Positions 21,244 through 33,306 of a stretch of DNA of 54,908 nucleotides are shown one piece after another. A model generated the notes under the pieces. The model made no database searches and was not told the DNA's origin. It worked only from the letters and a program-made list of their open reading frames with translations. Location of the stretch: contig SHVG01000003.1 of NCBI GenBank assembly GCA_009691145.1, positions 1 through 54,908 of the forward strand, written 5' to 3'. Made by a program: the position numbers and the translations under genes. Every line of letters starts with the position of its first letter. Position 1 is the first letter of the stretch. This DNA is from Candidatus Planktophila sp. (GTDB taxonomy: Bacteria; Actinomycetota; Actinomycetes; Nanopelagicales; Nanopelagicaceae).

Positions 21244-22493
21244 TGGCCCGCCAAAAGATTCAAGCACCTAAAGGTGTAAGCGAGTATGTTCCACCGCGCT
21301 CAAAACTATTTGAGTTTGTCCGTGAGTGTCTGATCGCACCGGCTCGCTCGGCGGGCTATCAGTTAATGGAGCTACCAGTCTTTGAAGATACTGAGCTCTT
21401 TACACGTGGTGTTGGTGAGTCAACCGATGTCGTATCTAAAGAGATGTACACCTTCACCGATCGCGGTGATCGATCTATAACACTGCGCCCCGAAGGAACG
21501 GCCGGAGCTATGCGTGCAGTTATTGAACATGGTTTAGATCGAGGACAGTTGCCGGTAAAGATTTGGTACTCAGGTCAGTATTTTCGTGCCGAGCGTCCGC
21601 AGGCCGGTCGATACCGCCAGTTTTATCAGGTCGGTATTGAAGCTATTGGTTTAGATGATCCGGCAATCGATGCCGAAGTAATTGCAATCGCCGACTCAGG
21701 TTTTAAAGCGATTGGATTGAAGAAGTATCGTCTGGAGATTACATCTTTAGGTGATGCCCAGTCACGCGCGGCTCATCGCATCGATTTATCCAAGTTCATC
21801 TCAACTCTTGGTTTAGATGAGGCGACGGCGGCTCGCGCTGCCCTCAATCCACTGCGATTATTTGATGACAAGCGTGAAGAGGTGAGAAAGGCGATGCTGA
21901 AAGCGCCGTTGTTAATCGATTATTTAAGCGATGCATCGCGTGCGCACTTTGAATCCGTTAAGAGTTATTTAGATGCACTCGGAATTTCATATCTAATAAA
22001 TCCCCGAATGGTGCGGGGTCTTGATTATTACACGGGCACAACTTTTGAATTTGTTCACGAACTTCTGGGTGCACAAACTGGTATCGGTGGGGGAGGACGC
22101 TACGACGGTCTGATGCAAGAGCTCGGTGGACAAGAGTTATCTGGAATCGGATTTGGCCTTGGCGTTGATCGTGCCTTGTTGGCGGCAGAGGCTGAGGGCG
22201 TTATCTCACAGGATGGTTTTGTAGCCGATCTTTTTATTATTCCTCTTGGAGATAGTGCGATGGTAAAAACGCTAGAGATTGCAATGCAACTGCGCAGCAC
22301 CGGCAAGGTGGTAGAGATTGCTTTTGGTGATCGCGCGCTCAAGGCTGCGATGAAGGCGGCCGATAAGAGTGGCGCGCGTTACGTTGTAGTCCTGGGCGAT
22401 GAAGAGATCGCCAACAAGAGCGTAGAGCTTAAAAATATGAACTCCGGTGTCTCCACATCGGTTACGATTGACTCCTTAATCAACGCACTGTAG
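21243..22493 (+). CDS. hisS: Histidyl-tRNA synthetase
   Basis: Class II motifs: [49 protein letters not shown]; start inside the 21234 ORF at about 21243. Confidence 0.96.
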   Translation: MARQKIQAPKGVSEYVPPRSKLFEFVRECLIAPARSAGYQLMELPVFEDTELFTRGVGESTDVVSKEMYTFTDRGDRSITLRPEGTAGAMRAVIEHGLDRGQLPVKIWYSGQYFRAERPQAGRYRQFYQVGIEAIGLDDPAIDAEVIAIADSGFKAIGLKKYRLEITSLGDAQSRAAHRIDLSKFISTLGLDEATAARAALNPLRLFDDKREEVRKAMLKAPLLIDYLSDASRAHFESVKSYLDALGISYLINPRMVRGLDYYTGTTFEFVHELLGAQTGIGGGGRYDGLMQELGGQELSGIGFGLGVDRALLAAEAEGVISQDGFVADLFIIPLGDSAMVKTLEIAMQLRSTGKVVEIAFGDRALKAAMKAADKSGARYVVVLGDEEIANKSVELKNMNSGVSTSVTIDSLINAL

Positions 22494-22513
22494 AAAGCGA
22501 TACCACACTCACT

Positions 22514-24265
22514 ATGTTAAGAAGCCATGATGCAGGCGCGTTACGTAAATCCGATGCCGGCACAATCGTTACTCTCGCGGGTTGGGTTTCACGCCGTCGA
22601 GATCATGGTGGTGTTGCATTTATCGATCTACGCGATGCCTCGGGATCTGTGCAAGTGGTTATCCGTGATGAAAAGATGGCCGGAGCACTGCGCGCGGAGT
22701 GGTGTCTATTAATCACTGGCGAGGTCCTCGCACGTCCAGATGGAAATGCCAATACAAATATTCCTACCGGTGAGATTGAGGTTATGGGCGATACTGTCGT
22801 AGTCCTTAGCGAATCCGCCGCCTTGCCATTCCCAGTTGATAGTGGAAATGATGGAGATATCAGTGAAGAGGTACGTCTTAAGTATCGCTACTTAGATCTA
22901 CGTCGCGAAAAGCCTTCAGCTAATCTGCGTCTGCGTTCAAAGGTGACATCGACAATCCGTCGAGTCATGGAGGATGAAGCATTTCTTGAGATTGAAACCC
23001 CTTACTTAACGCGCTCGACACCTGAGGGCGCACGTGACTTCTTGGTTCCAGTGCGCCTACAGCCGGGTAGTTGGTATGCACTTCCACAATCCCCACAGTT
23101 GTTTAAGCAGTTATTAATGGTTGCTGGTATGGAAAGGTACTACCAGATTGCACGATGTTTTCGTGATGAGGATTTTCGCGCCGATCGTCAGCCCGAGTTC
23201 ACGCAACTAGATATCGAGATGTCCTTTATCGATCAAGAGGATATTTTGGCAGTTGCTGAAAAGATCGTTGCAAAGATTTGGCAAAAGGCCCTTGGCTATG
23301 CGCTTCCACTACCGCTACAACGAATGACATATGCCGATGCAATGTCGCGATATGGAACTGACAAACCAGATCTGCGCTTCGGTAACGAGATATCTGAGCA
23401 GACCTCTTACTTTGCAGCTACATCTTTTAGAGTTTTCCAGGCCCCTTATGTAGGCGCAGTTGTCATGCCTGGCGGAGCTACATCGCCTAGGCGCGAACTC
23501 GATGCCTGGCAGGATTGGGCGAAGGCGCGTGGAGCTAAAGGATTGGCCTACATTCTTGTAAATAAGGATGGAACACTCGCAGGTCCAGTTGGTAAAAATC
23601 TGAGCGAGAGTGAGAGCGCAGGAATCGCCGCGGCCACTGGCGCCAAATCTGGAGATGCAATCTTTTTTGCAGCCGGTGAGCGCACGGCATCACTTAACTT
23701 ATTAGGCGCAGCGCGTCTTGAGATTGGAAAGCGCTGTGGATTAATCGCAGAAGATAAGTGGGAGTTCCTCTGGGTCGTCGATGCACCGATGTTTGAGCCA
23801 ACAGATAATGGCGGTTGGAGTGCAGTACACCATCCATTTACTGGCCCAAAGCCAGAGTTCGCCTCCAGCTTTTCAACCGATCCAGAGCATGCCCTGGCAT
23901 ATGCCTACGACATTGTTTTAAATGGCAGCGAACTCGGTGGTGGTTCAATACGTATTCACGACCAGAAGATGCAGAGGGATGTTTTTCGCGTTATTGGTTT
24001 AAGCGATGAAGAGGCCGCCTCAAAGTTTGGATTTTTATTAGAGGCCTTGAACTATGGCCCACCTCCACACGGTGGAATAGCATTTGGTTTAGATCGCATC
24101 TGCGCACTTCTTACCGGCTCAGATTCGATTCGCGAAGTTATTGCATTTCCCAAGACTGCAAGTGGGGCAGATCCACTCACTGGAGCGCCGACACCGATTA
24201 CAGCGGCGCAACGCAAGGAGAGCGGCATCGATGGCGCTCCTAAGAACGCACCTCAGGTAGGCTAA
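22514..24265 (+). CDS. aspS: Aspartyl-tRNA synthetase (bacterial type)
   Basis: [61 protein letters not shown]. Confidence 0.97.
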   Translation: MLRSHDAGALRKSDAGTIVTLAGWVSRRRDHGGVAFIDLRDASGSVQVVIRDEKMAGALRAEWCLLITGEVLARPDGNANTNIPTGEIEVMGDTVVVLSESAALPFPVDSGNDGDISEEVRLKYRYLDLRREKPSANLRLRSKVTSTIRRVMEDEAFLEIETPYLTRSTPEGARDFLVPVRLQPGSWYALPQSPQLFKQLLMVAGMERYYQIARCFRDEDFRADRQPEFTQLDIEMSFIDQEDILAVAEKIVAKIWQKALGYALPLPLQRMTYADAMSRYGTDKPDLRFGNEISEQTSYFAATSFRVFQAPYVGAVVMPGGATSPRRELDAWQDWAKARGAKGLAYILVNKDGTLAGPVGKNLSESESAGIAAATGAKSGDAIFFAAGERTASLNLLGAARLEIGKRCGLIAEDKWEFLWVVDAPMFEPTDNGGWSAVHHPFTGPKPEFASSFSTDPEHALAYAYDIVLNGSELGGGSIRIHDQKMQRDVFRVIGLSDEEAASKFGFLLEALNYGPPPHGGIAFGLDRICALLTGSDSIREVIAFPKTASGADPLTGAPTPITAAQRKESGIDGAPKNAPQVG

Positions 24266-24269
24266 GAGC

Positions 24270-24629
24270 ATGGGTCCAGGTGGAATCGCAACGATTATCG
24301 CCGCATGCGCGCTTTTTATTATCGCCATCGCCGTTAGTTATGTGGTCATCCGATTCGGTCGCTTCATCGATGAGGCTAAGCTCTCATTGAAATCTCTGAC
24401 CGATGAAACCGCGCCTCTTATTGAAGAGGTGCATACAACCGTTACTTTGGTAAATGGCCCACTCAAATCCATTAATCGCATCACGAAAAACGCCGAAGAT
24501 ATATCGGACAAGGTCACCAATGCAACTAGCACTTTTATTAATAAGAATGGCTCTGCAGTAAAGGTCGCCGGCGCACTTCTATCGGCAGTTTCAATGAGTA
24601 AGTCACGCTCTAAGAAGAAGGCTGAGTGA
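24270..24629 (+). CDS. DUF948 domain-containing membrane protein
   Basis: Single N-terminal TM helix plus coiled-coil; conserved aspS-DUF948-alaS order. Confidence 0.75.
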   Translation: MGPGGIATIIAACALFIIAIAVSYVVIRFGRFIDEAKLSLKSLTDETAPLIEEVHTTVTLVNGPLKSINRITKNAEDISDKVTNATSTFINKNGSAVKVAGALLSAVSMSKSRSKKKAE

Positions 24630-24638
24630 TCTCGGTAC

Positions 24639-27311
24639 GTGGAATCCGCCGAGATCCGTGCGCGCTGGCTGCGCTTCTTTGAAAAAGATAATCGCCAAGG
24701 TTTAACGCACACCGTTGTCCCCTCGGCCTCTTTAATTGCCGATGACCCGAACCTCTTACTTGTTAACGCTGGAATGGTTCCGTTTAAGCCTTATTTTTTA
24801 GGTGAAGTTACACCGCCTTTTAAGCGTGCTACCTCGGTACAAAAATGTGTACGAACTCTCGATATCGATGAGGTGGGTAAGACAACACGACATGCATCGT
24901 TTTTTCAGATGTGTGGAAACTTTTCATTTGGCGATTACTTCAAAGAGGGCGCAATCGCACTTGCATGGGAGCTACTAACACGGCCCATCAAAGATGGCGG
25001 TTATGGTTTCGAGGAAGATCGGTTATGGGTAACTGTTTTTCTCGACGATGACGAGGCGGCCGATATCTGGCACAACAAGATTGGTCTCCCAAAAGATCGA
25101 ATCCAACGTATGGGTATGGGCGATAATTTTTGGTCGATGGGTATACCTGGCCCCTGTGGTCCATGCTCTGAGATTTATTACGATCGCGGCCCTGCCTATG
25201 GCAAGGATGGCGGTCCTATCGCCGATGAAAACCGGTATATGGAGGTCTGGAACTTAGTCTTCATGCAAAATGAGCGCGGAGCGGGCAGCGGTAAAGATGA
25301 TTTCCCAATTTTGGGTGAGCTGCCTGCAAAGAGTATTGATACCGGTCTTGGCCTTGAGCGAATGGCGGCGCTATTACAGGGCGTTGAAAATATTTATGAG
25401 ATCGATACGACGATGCAGATTTTAAATAAAGCCAGCGAGCTCACCGGTGTTGCATATGGTGCATCACAGAAATCAGATATCTCTCTGCGGGTAATTGCCG
25501 ATCATGCACGGACATCGGCCATGCTCATCGCTGATGGCGTAACCCCTGGCAACGAGGGCCGAGGATATGTCTTGCGACGAATGATGCGCCGCACGATTCG
25601 CAATATGCGACTTCTTGGTTCGATGGATCCAATCATCTCTGAGCTCACCGTAGCGGCAATCGCAGCGATGGGGCGGCAGTATCCCGAGCTAGTGAACGAT
25701 AAAAAGAGAGTTCTATCTGTGAGTGTCTCTGAAGAGGAGAGTTTTCTGGCAACTCTTAAGAGTGGAACGACTATCTTCGATGTAGCTAGTGCATCATTAA
25801 AAAAAGGCAAGAGCAGAGTATTGCCGGGTGTAGATGCCTTTAAACTCCACGATACATATGGCTTTCCATTTGATTTGACTCTAGAAATGGCGCGCGAAGA
25901 GGGCCTGGAAGTCGATGAAGAGGGCTTCAGACGTTTAATGAAAGAGCAGAAAGATCGCGCTAAGGCCGATTCGAAGGCGAAGAAGAGTGGCCACAGCGAT
26001 GTCAGTGAGTACCGCGCCATCGCCGATGCCAGTGGTAAGAGCGAGTTTTGTGGTTATACATCGGTAACGAGTGAGTCAACGGTTACTGGAATCTTACTCG
26101 ATGGTGTCTCGTCAAAGAGTGCAACGGCCGGCGATGATGTTGAGATTATTTTAAATAGAACACCTTTCTACGCCGAAGGCGGCGGTCAGTTAGCCGATGG
26201 CGGAACAATAACTTTATCCAACGGCGCCGTTATTGAAATTGATGACGTTCAAACACCAGTACCCGGAGTCTTTGTACACCGTGGTCGCGTATTAAATGGC
26301 GCAGTAGAGATTGGCAATGACGCCCTTGCCGCAATCGATATTGAACGTCGCGATGCAATCTCACGCGCACACACTGCAACGCACATGGTCCATAAGGCCT
26401 TTCGCGAAGTTTTAGGGGAGACAGCAACTCAGGCAGGATCTGAAAACTCTCCAGGCCGCTTTCGTTTTGATTTTCCATCAACGGGTGCGGTTCCAGATAG
26501 CGTCATCAATGATGTTGAATCCCGCGTCAATACCCTGCTTCTGGATAACTTAGAGGTAACTGCCCAGACGATGACGCAGGCACAAGCTAAAGAGATCGGT
26601 GCGATGGCGCTCTTCGGCGAGAAATATGGAGATCAAGTTCGTGTTGTCAGCGTTGGCGATTGGGCTCGCGAATTATGCGGCGGAACACACGTCACACGTT
26701 CAGGCCAGTTAGGTGTCGTTAAACTTTTAAGCGAATCATCTATTGGTGCTGGGGTCAGGCGCGTCGAAGCACTTGTCGGAGTCGATGCCTATAAGTTCTT
26801 AGCTCGCGAACATATTCTTCTTAACTCATTAACATCGATCATTAAGGGCGCACGGGTTGAGGAGTTGCCAGAGCGCATCTCGGATCTATTAACTAAGATT
26901 CGCGATATTGAAAAAGAGCTCGGCCTTGTTCGCTCTGCAGCGGCCTTTGCACAGATTGGTGAGATCGCAAAGACGGCCACGGTTATTAATGGCCTAACAA
27001 CAACGGTCGCCGTTCTCAGTGATGGCATCTCCGGCGAGGATCTGCGAACAATCGCTCTCGAACTACGTGCAAAGGCTACAAACTCCGTTGTTGCACTCAT
27101 CAGCGTTAATGATGGCAAGCCTGTGTTGGTCGTAGTGGCAAGTGATGCCGCACGCGCCCAAGGTGTTAAAGCTGGAGCACTGGTTAAGATCGCTTCATCG
27201 GTTTTGGGCGGCGGCGGCGGCGGTAAAGATGACTTTGCTCAGGGTGGTGGCACCGACATCACTGCAGTCAATGAGGCCTTAGCTGCAATATGTGCAGCGC
27301 TTAAAGGATAA
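24639..27311 (+). CDS. alaS: Alanyl-tRNA synthetase
   Basis: [29 protein letters not shown]; editing [22 protein letters not shown]. Confidence 0.97.
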   Translation: MESAEIRARWLRFFEKDNRQGLTHTVVPSASLIADDPNLLLVNAGMVPFKPYFLGEVTPPFKRATSVQKCVRTLDIDEVGKTTRHASFFQMCGNFSFGDYFKEGAIALAWELLTRPIKDGGYGFEEDRLWVTVFLDDDEAADIWHNKIGLPKDRIQRMGMGDNFWSMGIPGPCGPCSEIYYDRGPAYGKDGGPIADENRYMEVWNLVFMQNERGAGSGKDDFPILGELPAKSIDTGLGLERMAALLQGVENIYEIDTTMQILNKASELTGVAYGASQKSDISLRVIADHARTSAMLIADGVTPGNEGRGYVLRRMMRRTIRNMRLLGSMDPIISELTVAAIAAMGRQYPELVNDKKRVLSVSVSEEESFLATLKSGTTIFDVASASLKKGKSRVLPGVDAFKLHDTYGFPFDLTLEMAREEGLEVDEEGFRRLMKEQKDRAKADSKAKKSGHSDVSEYRAIADASGKSEFCGYTSVTSESTVTGILLDGVSSKSATAGDDVEIILNRTPFYAEGGGQLADGGTITLSNGAVIEIDDVQTPVPGVFVHRGRVLNGAVEIGNDALAAIDIERRDAISRAHTATHMVHKAFREVLGETATQAGSENSPGRFRFDFPSTGAVPDSVINDVESRVNTLLLDNLEVTAQTMTQAQAKEIGAMALFGEKYGDQVRVVSVGDWARELCGGTHVTRSGQLGVVKLLSESSIGAGVRRVEALVGVDAYKFLAREHILLNSLTSIIKGARVEELPERISDLLTKIRDIEKELGLVRSAAAFAQIGEIAKTATVINGLTTTVAVLSDGISGEDLRTIALELRAKATNSVVALISVNDGKPVLVVVASDAARAQGVKAGALVKIASSVLGGGGGGKDDFAQGGGTDITAVNEALAAICAALKG

Positions 27312-27319
27312 TTGCAGGC

Positions 27320-27745
27320 ATGCAACGAGGCCGCCGTATCGCCTTTGATTACGGTGATGTACGAATCGGTGTAGCTATATGTGATCCCGACGCAATTCTG
27401 GCATCGCCACTGACTACGCTCTCATCGAGTGATAAGAAACTTATCTTGGAGCTCACAGAGATACTGACAGAGTACGAGCCAGTCACAATTTATGTAGGAA
27501 AGCCATCGAATATGGATGGTAGTGCTGGCGCAGCGGCGGAAAAGACGGTTCAATTCTGCGCTCTCCTTGCAACATTAACTACGGCTCCAATCGTGGCTAT
27601 AGATGAGCGGTTATCAACGGTCAGCGCTGCAAGGAGTATGCGGGATTCAGGAGTTAAGGCAAAGGCGGCTAAATCACGTATCGATCAAGCTGCAGCGGTA
27701 GCTATATTGGAGTTTGCTCTAGCGATTGAAAAAAACATTCCATGA
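27320..27745 (+). CDS. ruvX: Holliday junction resolvase-like protein RuvX/YqgF
   Basis: RRIAFDYGDVRIGVAICDPDAILASPL; DERLSTVSA. Confidence 0.92.
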   Translation: MQRGRRIAFDYGDVRIGVAICDPDAILASPLTTLSSSDKKLILELTEILTEYEPVTIYVGKPSNMDGSAGAAAEKTVQFCALLATLTTAPIVAIDERLSTVSAARSMRDSGVKAKAAKSRIDQAAAVAILEFALAIEKNIP

Positions 27746-28758
27746 AGTTGGCAAGGGTGGCAGGTGCACTGGCATTTGTTGTTGCACTGAGTTTTTCCCT
27801 GCATATGGCGCGCAGCAATGTCGCGCCTGCGCCGGATTTTCCTACCCGTGTCATAGCAGCTAATGATCCTGAAGTCATCGTCGATATTGCTAGTGGCACA
27901 TCGGGTTCAGAGGTTGCAGCCCTACTTTTTAAAGAGAAGGTCATCAAATCCTCCTCGGCATACTTTCGCATCGCAGTTGCAGAAAAGAGATCAGCGAAGG
28001 TATCACCAGGTGCTCACCGCTTAACGCTTACCATCTCTGCAGCCCAAGCCCTGGACCAGTTGCTGGATCCGACACGGATCCCGAATCTTATAAAGGTATT
28101 TGAAGGCGCGTGGAAGAGTGAGATTGTTGATTCATTGCGTATCTATGGCTTCACGGAAAAGGAGATAGCCAGCGCATTTAAGGCACTTGTCCTGCCCGCC
28201 GGTTTCGACAGCGCTGAAGGTCTTTTGTTTCCAGCTCAATATAGTTTTGCTAGTGGCACTAACGCTACGCAGATGGTGCAGGCGATGCTCGATCGATTTA
28301 AGAGCGAGAGGATAGGCCGAGAGATTTTAAGTGCAAGCGGAAAATACTCTGCAGTTGAGCTGTTGACTATTGCATCTATCGTTCAGTCAGAGGGTGATAC
28401 TAAGGATTTCGATAAGATCGCTCGCGTAATCTTGAATCGGTTGAAGATATCCATGCCTCTGCAGATGGACTCAACCGTTCATTACATTAAAAAGATACGT
28501 GGGGAGATATTTTTAAGTACCTCATCAACGCTTATTAAATCCCCGTACAACACCTACAAACATTATGGTTTACCTCCAACACCTATCGGAAACCCTGGTG
28601 TTGATGCTATGTCTGCCACCCTAAATCCCGTCCCCGGCGACTGGCTCTACTTCATTACAGTTGCCCCAGGGGATACACGCTTCACGGCATCTAACGATGA
28701 GTTTGTTACCTGGAAGTTTCTCTATGAAAAGAATCGAAAGGCGGGTGCATTCAAATGA
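27742..28758 (+). CDS. mltG: Endolytic transglycosylase MltG (YceG-like)
   Basis: LTIASIVQSEGDTKDFDKIARVILNRLKISMPLQMDSTVHY; SPYNTYKHYGLPPTPIGNPG. Confidence 0.92.
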   Translation: MKLARVAGALAFVVALSFSLHMARSNVAPAPDFPTRVIAANDPEVIVDIASGTSGSEVAALLFKEKVIKSSSAYFRIAVAEKRSAKVSPGAHRLTLTISAAQALDQLLDPTRIPNLIKVFEGAWKSEIVDSLRIYGFTEKEIASAFKALVLPAGFDSAEGLLFPAQYSFASGTNATQMVQAMLDRFKSERIGREILSASGKYSAVELLTIASIVQSEGDTKDFDKIARVILNRLKISMPLQMDSTVHYIKKIRGEIFLSTSSTLIKSPYNTYKHYGLPPTPIGNPGVDAMSATLNPVPGDWLYFITVAPGDTRFTASNDEFVTWKFLYEKNRKAGAFK

Positions 28759-29573
28759 TTAAGGCCGCTGTCTTAGGCTCCCCGATTGCGCACTCGTTGA
28801 GCCCGCTACTTCATACGATCGCCTATGCCGAGCTTGGGATCGAGGGCGATTACACGCGCGTTGAGATTAAGAGTGGCGAACTCGGCGCATTTCTTGCCAG
28901 GTGCGATGACAGCTGGAACGGTTTTTCTCTGACAATGCCGCTTAAAGAAGAGGTACTGGGTTTCACGAAAGAGGTCTCCGATCTCGCAATCCGAATTCGC
29001 AGCGCGAACACTTTGGTTAAACGTCAAGGAGAGTGGAGTGCGATTACAACCGATGTATCAGGTTTTACGCATGCACTTGCAGCACATGGCATAGATGCAT
29101 GTGGTGATGTTCTCATCATTGGTGGTGGTGCAACTGCACGTGCCGCCGCTGCGGCCTGCGATGGAATGGCTACGCGTATAACGGTAATGAATCGATCACT
29201 CTCACGCATTGAGGCGATATCTAACACTATAGAGATTTCAGATCTAGATTTTATAGCCTGGGATGATGCCACTATCTTTGAAAGCGTTGACCTAATCATC
29301 TCAACAACACCAGAGGGAGCCAGTGATGCTTTAACTGCGAGTTTTCCATCTCATCCGACGGCTGTTTTCTTCGACGTTGTCTACAAGCCTTGGCCAACTG
29401 CCGCCTTGGCAACATGGAGCCAGCGCGGTGGGCAGATAATCGATGGCCTGGATTTACTCATCCATCAAGGAATTGATCAGGTTGCACTCTTTTCAGGGGT
29501 GAGATTTGATCGTGCACCTATGGCGGCACTGATGCGCAGACATGCGCTCAAAGCATTGGAATCATCCACATAG
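28755..29573 (+). CDS. aroE: Shikimate dehydrogenase
   Basis: VLGSPIAHSLSPLLHTIAY, FSLTMPLKEEVL, GGGATARAAAAA. Confidence 0.93.
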   Translation: MIKAAVLGSPIAHSLSPLLHTIAYAELGIEGDYTRVEIKSGELGAFLARCDDSWNGFSLTMPLKEEVLGFTKEVSDLAIRIRSANTLVKRQGEWSAITTDVSGFTHALAAHGIDACGDVLIIGGGATARAAAAACDGMATRITVMNRSLSRIEAISNTIEISDLDFIAWDDATIFESVDLIISTTPEGASDALTASFPSHPTAVFFDVVYKPWPTAALATWSQRGGQIIDGLDLLIHQGIDQVALFSGVRFDRAPMAALMRRHALKALESST

Positions 29574-29611
29574 CTCGCAGAGATATCTGCAAATCTGATT
29601 AATCTCATCCC

Positions 29612-30061
29612 ATGTTTGCGCTGGCGCTCTTGGCACTACCAATCACCTTTGCCGACTGGCGGTATCGTCGGATTCCAAATATCTACCTTATCTTTATCAC
29701 CTACTGGGTTGCAGTGGCACGGATAATCTCTGGCATCGCATCCCTGCAAGTACTGGCTTTAGCGATAGTAGTGTCGATACTCGGTGTACTGGTTTTGCGA
29801 ATGGGGATCGGCGATGCAAAGTTATTTATTATCGTGTGCCTGGCGATTAATCTGCCTACTATCGCTTCATTAGTAGCTCTCGCCACCTGCATCTATCTGG
29901 CCGCTATAGCGCAGATTATTCTCACGTGGGGCCTTAAAAGAGTTATTCCCCAGAGTATTCCGCTGGCTTTTGCACTCTTTTTTGGAAGCGCGCTCTATTT
30001 GGCTGCGAGTAGTGCTGCATCTCTGCAACAATATGCAGATGCGTTGGTTAACAGCTGGTGA
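29612..30061 (+). CDS. Prepilin peptidase (A24 family)
   Basis: DWRYRRIPN and MGIGDAKL double-Asp motif; multi-TM; between aroE and aroC. Confidence 0.8.
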   Translation: MFALALLALPITFADWRYRRIPNIYLIFITYWVAVARIISGIASLQVLALAIVVSILGVLVLRMGIGDAKLFIIVCLAINLPTIASLVALATCIYLAAIAQIILTWGLKRVIPQSIPLAFALFFGSALYLAASSAASLQQYADALVNSW

Positions 30062-31220
30062 GTCTCACGGCCAAGCCCTGAGTGCAATCCTCGAGGGTAT
30101 TCCGGCATCGGTTGAAATCACGACGGCAGATATCGATTATCACTTAGCACGCCGGCGCTTAGGCGTAGGTCGCGGTGCACGCCAGAGCTTTGAGGCCGAT
30201 AAGGTCACGATTCTCGGGGGAGTACGTTTAGGTTTAACACAGGGCGGACCGATCGCGATTCAGATCAATAATTCAGAGTGGCCCAAATGGGAAAAGATTA
30301 TGTCGGCCGATCCAGTACCCCTCGATGAGATCGCAAAGTTAGCGCGCAATTCCCCTCTTACTCGGCCGCGTCCGGGTCACGCCGATTTAGTTGGAATGCA
30401 GAAATACGATCTCGATGATGCACGTCCCATCCTGGAGCGTGCAAGTGCCCGCGAAACGGCATCGCGTGTTGCACTCGGCGCCGTAGCCCGAGCATTTCTA
30501 CAACAAAGCGTTGGGATTAGCGTTTTAAGTCATGTCCTATCAATTGGCTCTGTGCGAGTACCTGCAGACACTCCACTGCCTAACTCAACAGATATGCAAC
30601 GCATCGATGAGGATCCAGTTCGTTGCGCCGATGCATCGACGAGTGAGCTAATGATTGCCGAGATAGAGAGTGCGCATTTAGAGGGAGATACTTTAGGCGG
30701 AGTCATCGAAGTACTCGCATTCAATATGCCACCAGGACTTGGCTCACACGTTCATTGGGATCGGCGTTTAGATGCACGTTTAGCTGGCGCGGTTATGGGC
30801 ATCCAGGCGATAAAGGGGGTTGAGATCGGAGATGGTTTTGAAACCGCCAAGCGTCGCGGCACTGTGGCTCACGATGAGATTGAAAAATCTCGCGATGGCA
30901 AGATTCTTCGTCGCACTGATCGTGCAGGTGGTACTGAGGGCGGTATGTCCAATGGCGAGATCCTGCGTGTGCGTGCTGCAATGAAGCCGATATCAACAGT
31001 GCCAAAGGCGCTAGATACAATCGATGTCGCAACTGGCTTACCTGCAAAGGCTATCAACCAGCGCTCAGATGTATGCGCTGTACCGGCCGCTGGAGTTGTT
31101 GCAGAGGCGATGGTCGCACTTGTTCTAGCCGAGGCGGTACTGGAGAAGTTTGGTGGAGATAGCGTCGGTGAGACGCGAAGAAATTTCCAGAGCTACATGA
31201 ACACCTTAAACTTTAAGTAG
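30039..31220 (+). CDS. aroC: Chorismate synthase
   Basis: [23 protein letters not shown]; start at ATG 30039 (or 30033) rather than 29970. Confidence 0.96.
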   Translation: MRWLTAGESHGQALSAILEGIPASVEITTADIDYHLARRRLGVGRGARQSFEADKVTILGGVRLGLTQGGPIAIQINNSEWPKWEKIMSADPVPLDEIAKLARNSPLTRPRPGHADLVGMQKYDLDDARPILERASARETASRVALGAVARAFLQQSVGISVLSHVLSIGSVRVPADTPLPNSTDMQRIDEDPVRCADASTSELMIAEIESAHLEGDTLGGVIEVLAFNMPPGLGSHVHWDRRLDARLAGAVMGIQAIKGVEIGDGFETAKRRGTVAHDEIEKSRDGKILRRTDRAGGTEGGMSNGEILRVRAAMKPISTVPKALDTIDVATGLPAKAINQRSDVCAVPAAGVVAEAMVALVLAEAVLEKFGGDSVGETRRNFQSYMNTLNFK

Positions 31221-31229
31221 GACTCTCGT

Positions 31230-31745
31230 ATGCCACAGGCAGTAATAATCGGTCCCCCCGGAAGCGGTAAAAGTACGATTGGGAAGGCCTTGGCTAAATC
31301 ACTACATATCGCTTTCTTGGATACAGATAATGTAGTTGAGAAGAACTGCGGAAAAAAGATCTCAGATATTTTTGTGGATGAAGGTGAAGGAGCTTTCCGA
31401 GATTTAGAGTTTGAAGCGCTCACTTCATGTTTGCAAGTTAAGAATGCAGTTCTCGCACTTGGCGGGGGAGCTCCCATTTCAGAGCGCGCTCAGAAATTGC
31501 TTAAGGCCACAGATGCTCCGATTATCTTTCTCGATGTTTCATTGTCGGTGGCCGCTCCGCGAGTGGGTTTTAATCGCGATAGACCATTGCTACTGGGCAA
31601 CCCTCGGGCACAGTGGCAGGCGCTCTACGATCAGCGCCGTCCTATCTACGAAGATTTGGCCACGATGACGATTAAAGTTGATGCAATGAAGTTTCATGAG
31701 ATTGTTGTTGCAATTAGGGAGGGCGCTTTACATGAAAAGCGTTAA
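31230..31745 (+). CDS. aroK: Shikimate kinase
   Basis: IIGPPGSGKSTIGKALAKSL, DTDNVVE, LALGGGAPI. Confidence 0.93.
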   Translation: MPQAVIIGPPGSGKSTIGKALAKSLHIAFLDTDNVVEKNCGKKISDIFVDEGEGAFRDLEFEALTSCLQVKNAVLALGGGAPISERAQKLLKATDAPIIFLDVSLSVAAPRVGFNRDRPLLLGNPRAQWQALYDQRRPIYEDLATMTIKVDAMKFHEIVVAIREGALHEKR

Positions 31746-32787
31746 CGTAAAAGCCGAACGGGCATACGATGTAACCATAGATTGTGATTGGAAATCACAG
31801 TTGATCGCACTAGCTGGCAATCGATCCCGAGTAGGGGTGATTCGTAGCCAAGCCATGTCAGATGCCGTGCACATCGATGCCGATATCGATGGCGAGATTT
31901 TTTACTTCAATCTGCCAGATGGCGAGGCTGCAAAGAGTTTTGCAACGATTACCGCCTTATGGAACTGGTTGGGGGCGGCGGGTTTCACACGCTCGGATTT
32001 GATCGTTGGCATCGGGGGAGGCGCCATCACCGATGTCGCAGGATTTGCAGCGGCTTCGTGGCTACGCGGTATCGATTGGGTAGCAGTGCCCACAAGTGTT
32101 GCAGGCATGGTCGATGCAGCAATTGGTGGTAAGACTGGAATCAATAGCGACTACGGAAAGAACTTAATCGGCGCTTTTCACTCGCCAGTAGCCGTTCTCA
32201 TTGATCTTTCATGGCTCACAACGCTTTCGGATAGAGATTTTGCTGCCGGCATGGCAGAGGTTATTAAATGTGGGTTCATTGCAGATGTTGAGATCATAAA
32301 TGGCATGGCCGGAAAATCACTCGCACAGTTGCGTGCAGATATGACGACAACGATTGCACTGATTGAAGCGGCGGTACGGGTTAAGGCCAGCGTTGTTAGC
32401 CTCGACTTTAAAGAGAGCTTTGCACGCGAGGTTTTAAACTATGGTCACACCCTTGGCCATGCGATAGAGATTGACAGCAAGTACAGCATGCGTCATGGCG
32501 AAGCGATCGCGATTGGATTGGTATTTGCCGCAGAGTTAGCCCAGATAAAGGGCTATCTATCATCAGAGATAGTTCAGATGCACCGTCAGATCCTAGCCTC
32601 ACTTGATCTACCAGTGACATATCCTCGTGCAGCATGGCCGCAGTTACTGCCGTTACTGTCATTAGATAAAAAATCACGGGGTAAATCACTTCGCTTCGTC
32701 GCAATCTCTGCAATCGGCTCAACGCTGCGCATAGAGGATGCAATGGAGAGTGAACTCACGGCCGCCTATGAGAGAATAAGCTCATGA
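31732..32787 (+). CDS. aroB: 3-dehydroquinate synthase
   Basis: DLIVGIGGGAITDVAGFAAASWLRGIDWVAVPTSVAGMVDAAIGGKTGIN; start ATG 31732. Confidence 0.95.
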   Translation: MKSVNVKAERAYDVTIDCDWKSQLIALAGNRSRVGVIRSQAMSDAVHIDADIDGEIFYFNLPDGEAAKSFATITALWNWLGAAGFTRSDLIVGIGGGAITDVAGFAAASWLRGIDWVAVPTSVAGMVDAAIGGKTGINSDYGKNLIGAFHSPVAVLIDLSWLTTLSDRDFAAGMAEVIKCGFIADVEIINGMAGKSLAQLRADMTTTIALIEAAVRVKASVVSLDFKESFAREVLNYGHTLGHAIEIDSKYSMRHGEAIAIGLVFAAELAQIKGYLSSEIVQMHRQILASLDLPVTYPRAAWPQLLPLLSLDKKSRGKSLRFVAISAIGSTLRIEDAMESELTAAYERISS

Positions 32788-33215
32788 AGATCCTGGTAAT
32801 CAATGGCCCTAACTTGGCACGTTTAGATATCCGCGACTCATCTATCTATGGAGATCTCAACTATGGCGAGTTGAAGAGCCTTATTGAAATCTCTGCCAAA
32901 GCCCACGGCTTAGAGGCCGATATCCGACAGAGCGATGATGAGGCCACGATAATCGGCTGGCTACACGAGGCGGCCGATAAGAAACTACCCGTGATTATTA
33001 ATCCAGCGGCCTTCACGCATTACTCCTATGCAATCCGTGATGCAGCTGAACTTCTCACATCACCTCTGATCGAGGTTCATCTATCTAATCCAATGTCACG
33101 CGAAGAGTTTCGTCACACCTCTGTAATCTCTGGAGTTGCCAATGGCACTATCGCCGGTTTTGGTCCAAACTCTTATGTATTGGCGATAATCGCGCTTAAA
33201 AACCTGATTGGCTAG
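32784..33215 (+). CDS. aroQ: Type II 3-dehydroquinate dehydratase
   Basis: ILVINGPNLARL, INPAAFTHYSYAIRDA, IEVHLSNPMSREEFRHTSVIS. Confidence 0.92.
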   Translation: MKILVINGPNLARLDIRDSSIYGDLNYGELKSLIEISAKAHGLEADIRQSDDEATIIGWLHEAADKKLPVIINPAAFTHYSYAIRDAAELLTSPLIEVHLSNPMSREEFRHTSVISGVANGTIAGFGPNSYVLAIIALKNLIG

Positions 33216-33306
33216 GCGAACAAAGCACTAGCGGCGAGCAGGTATCCTTATCCTCTTGCTATCACAACGGGTAGCCGAACTAATTCAAACGAGTGGAGCT
33301 TTTCAC

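Noticed and set aside
25502-26020. 172-aa minus-strand ORF inside alaS
   Set aside because: Antisense shadow ORF; low-complexity Ser/Arg-rich translation.
27208-27252. Poly-glycine run [15 protein letters not shown] in alaS
   Set aside because: Normal AlaRS C-terminal feature (GGGGGGKxxxAQGG), not an unusual repeat.
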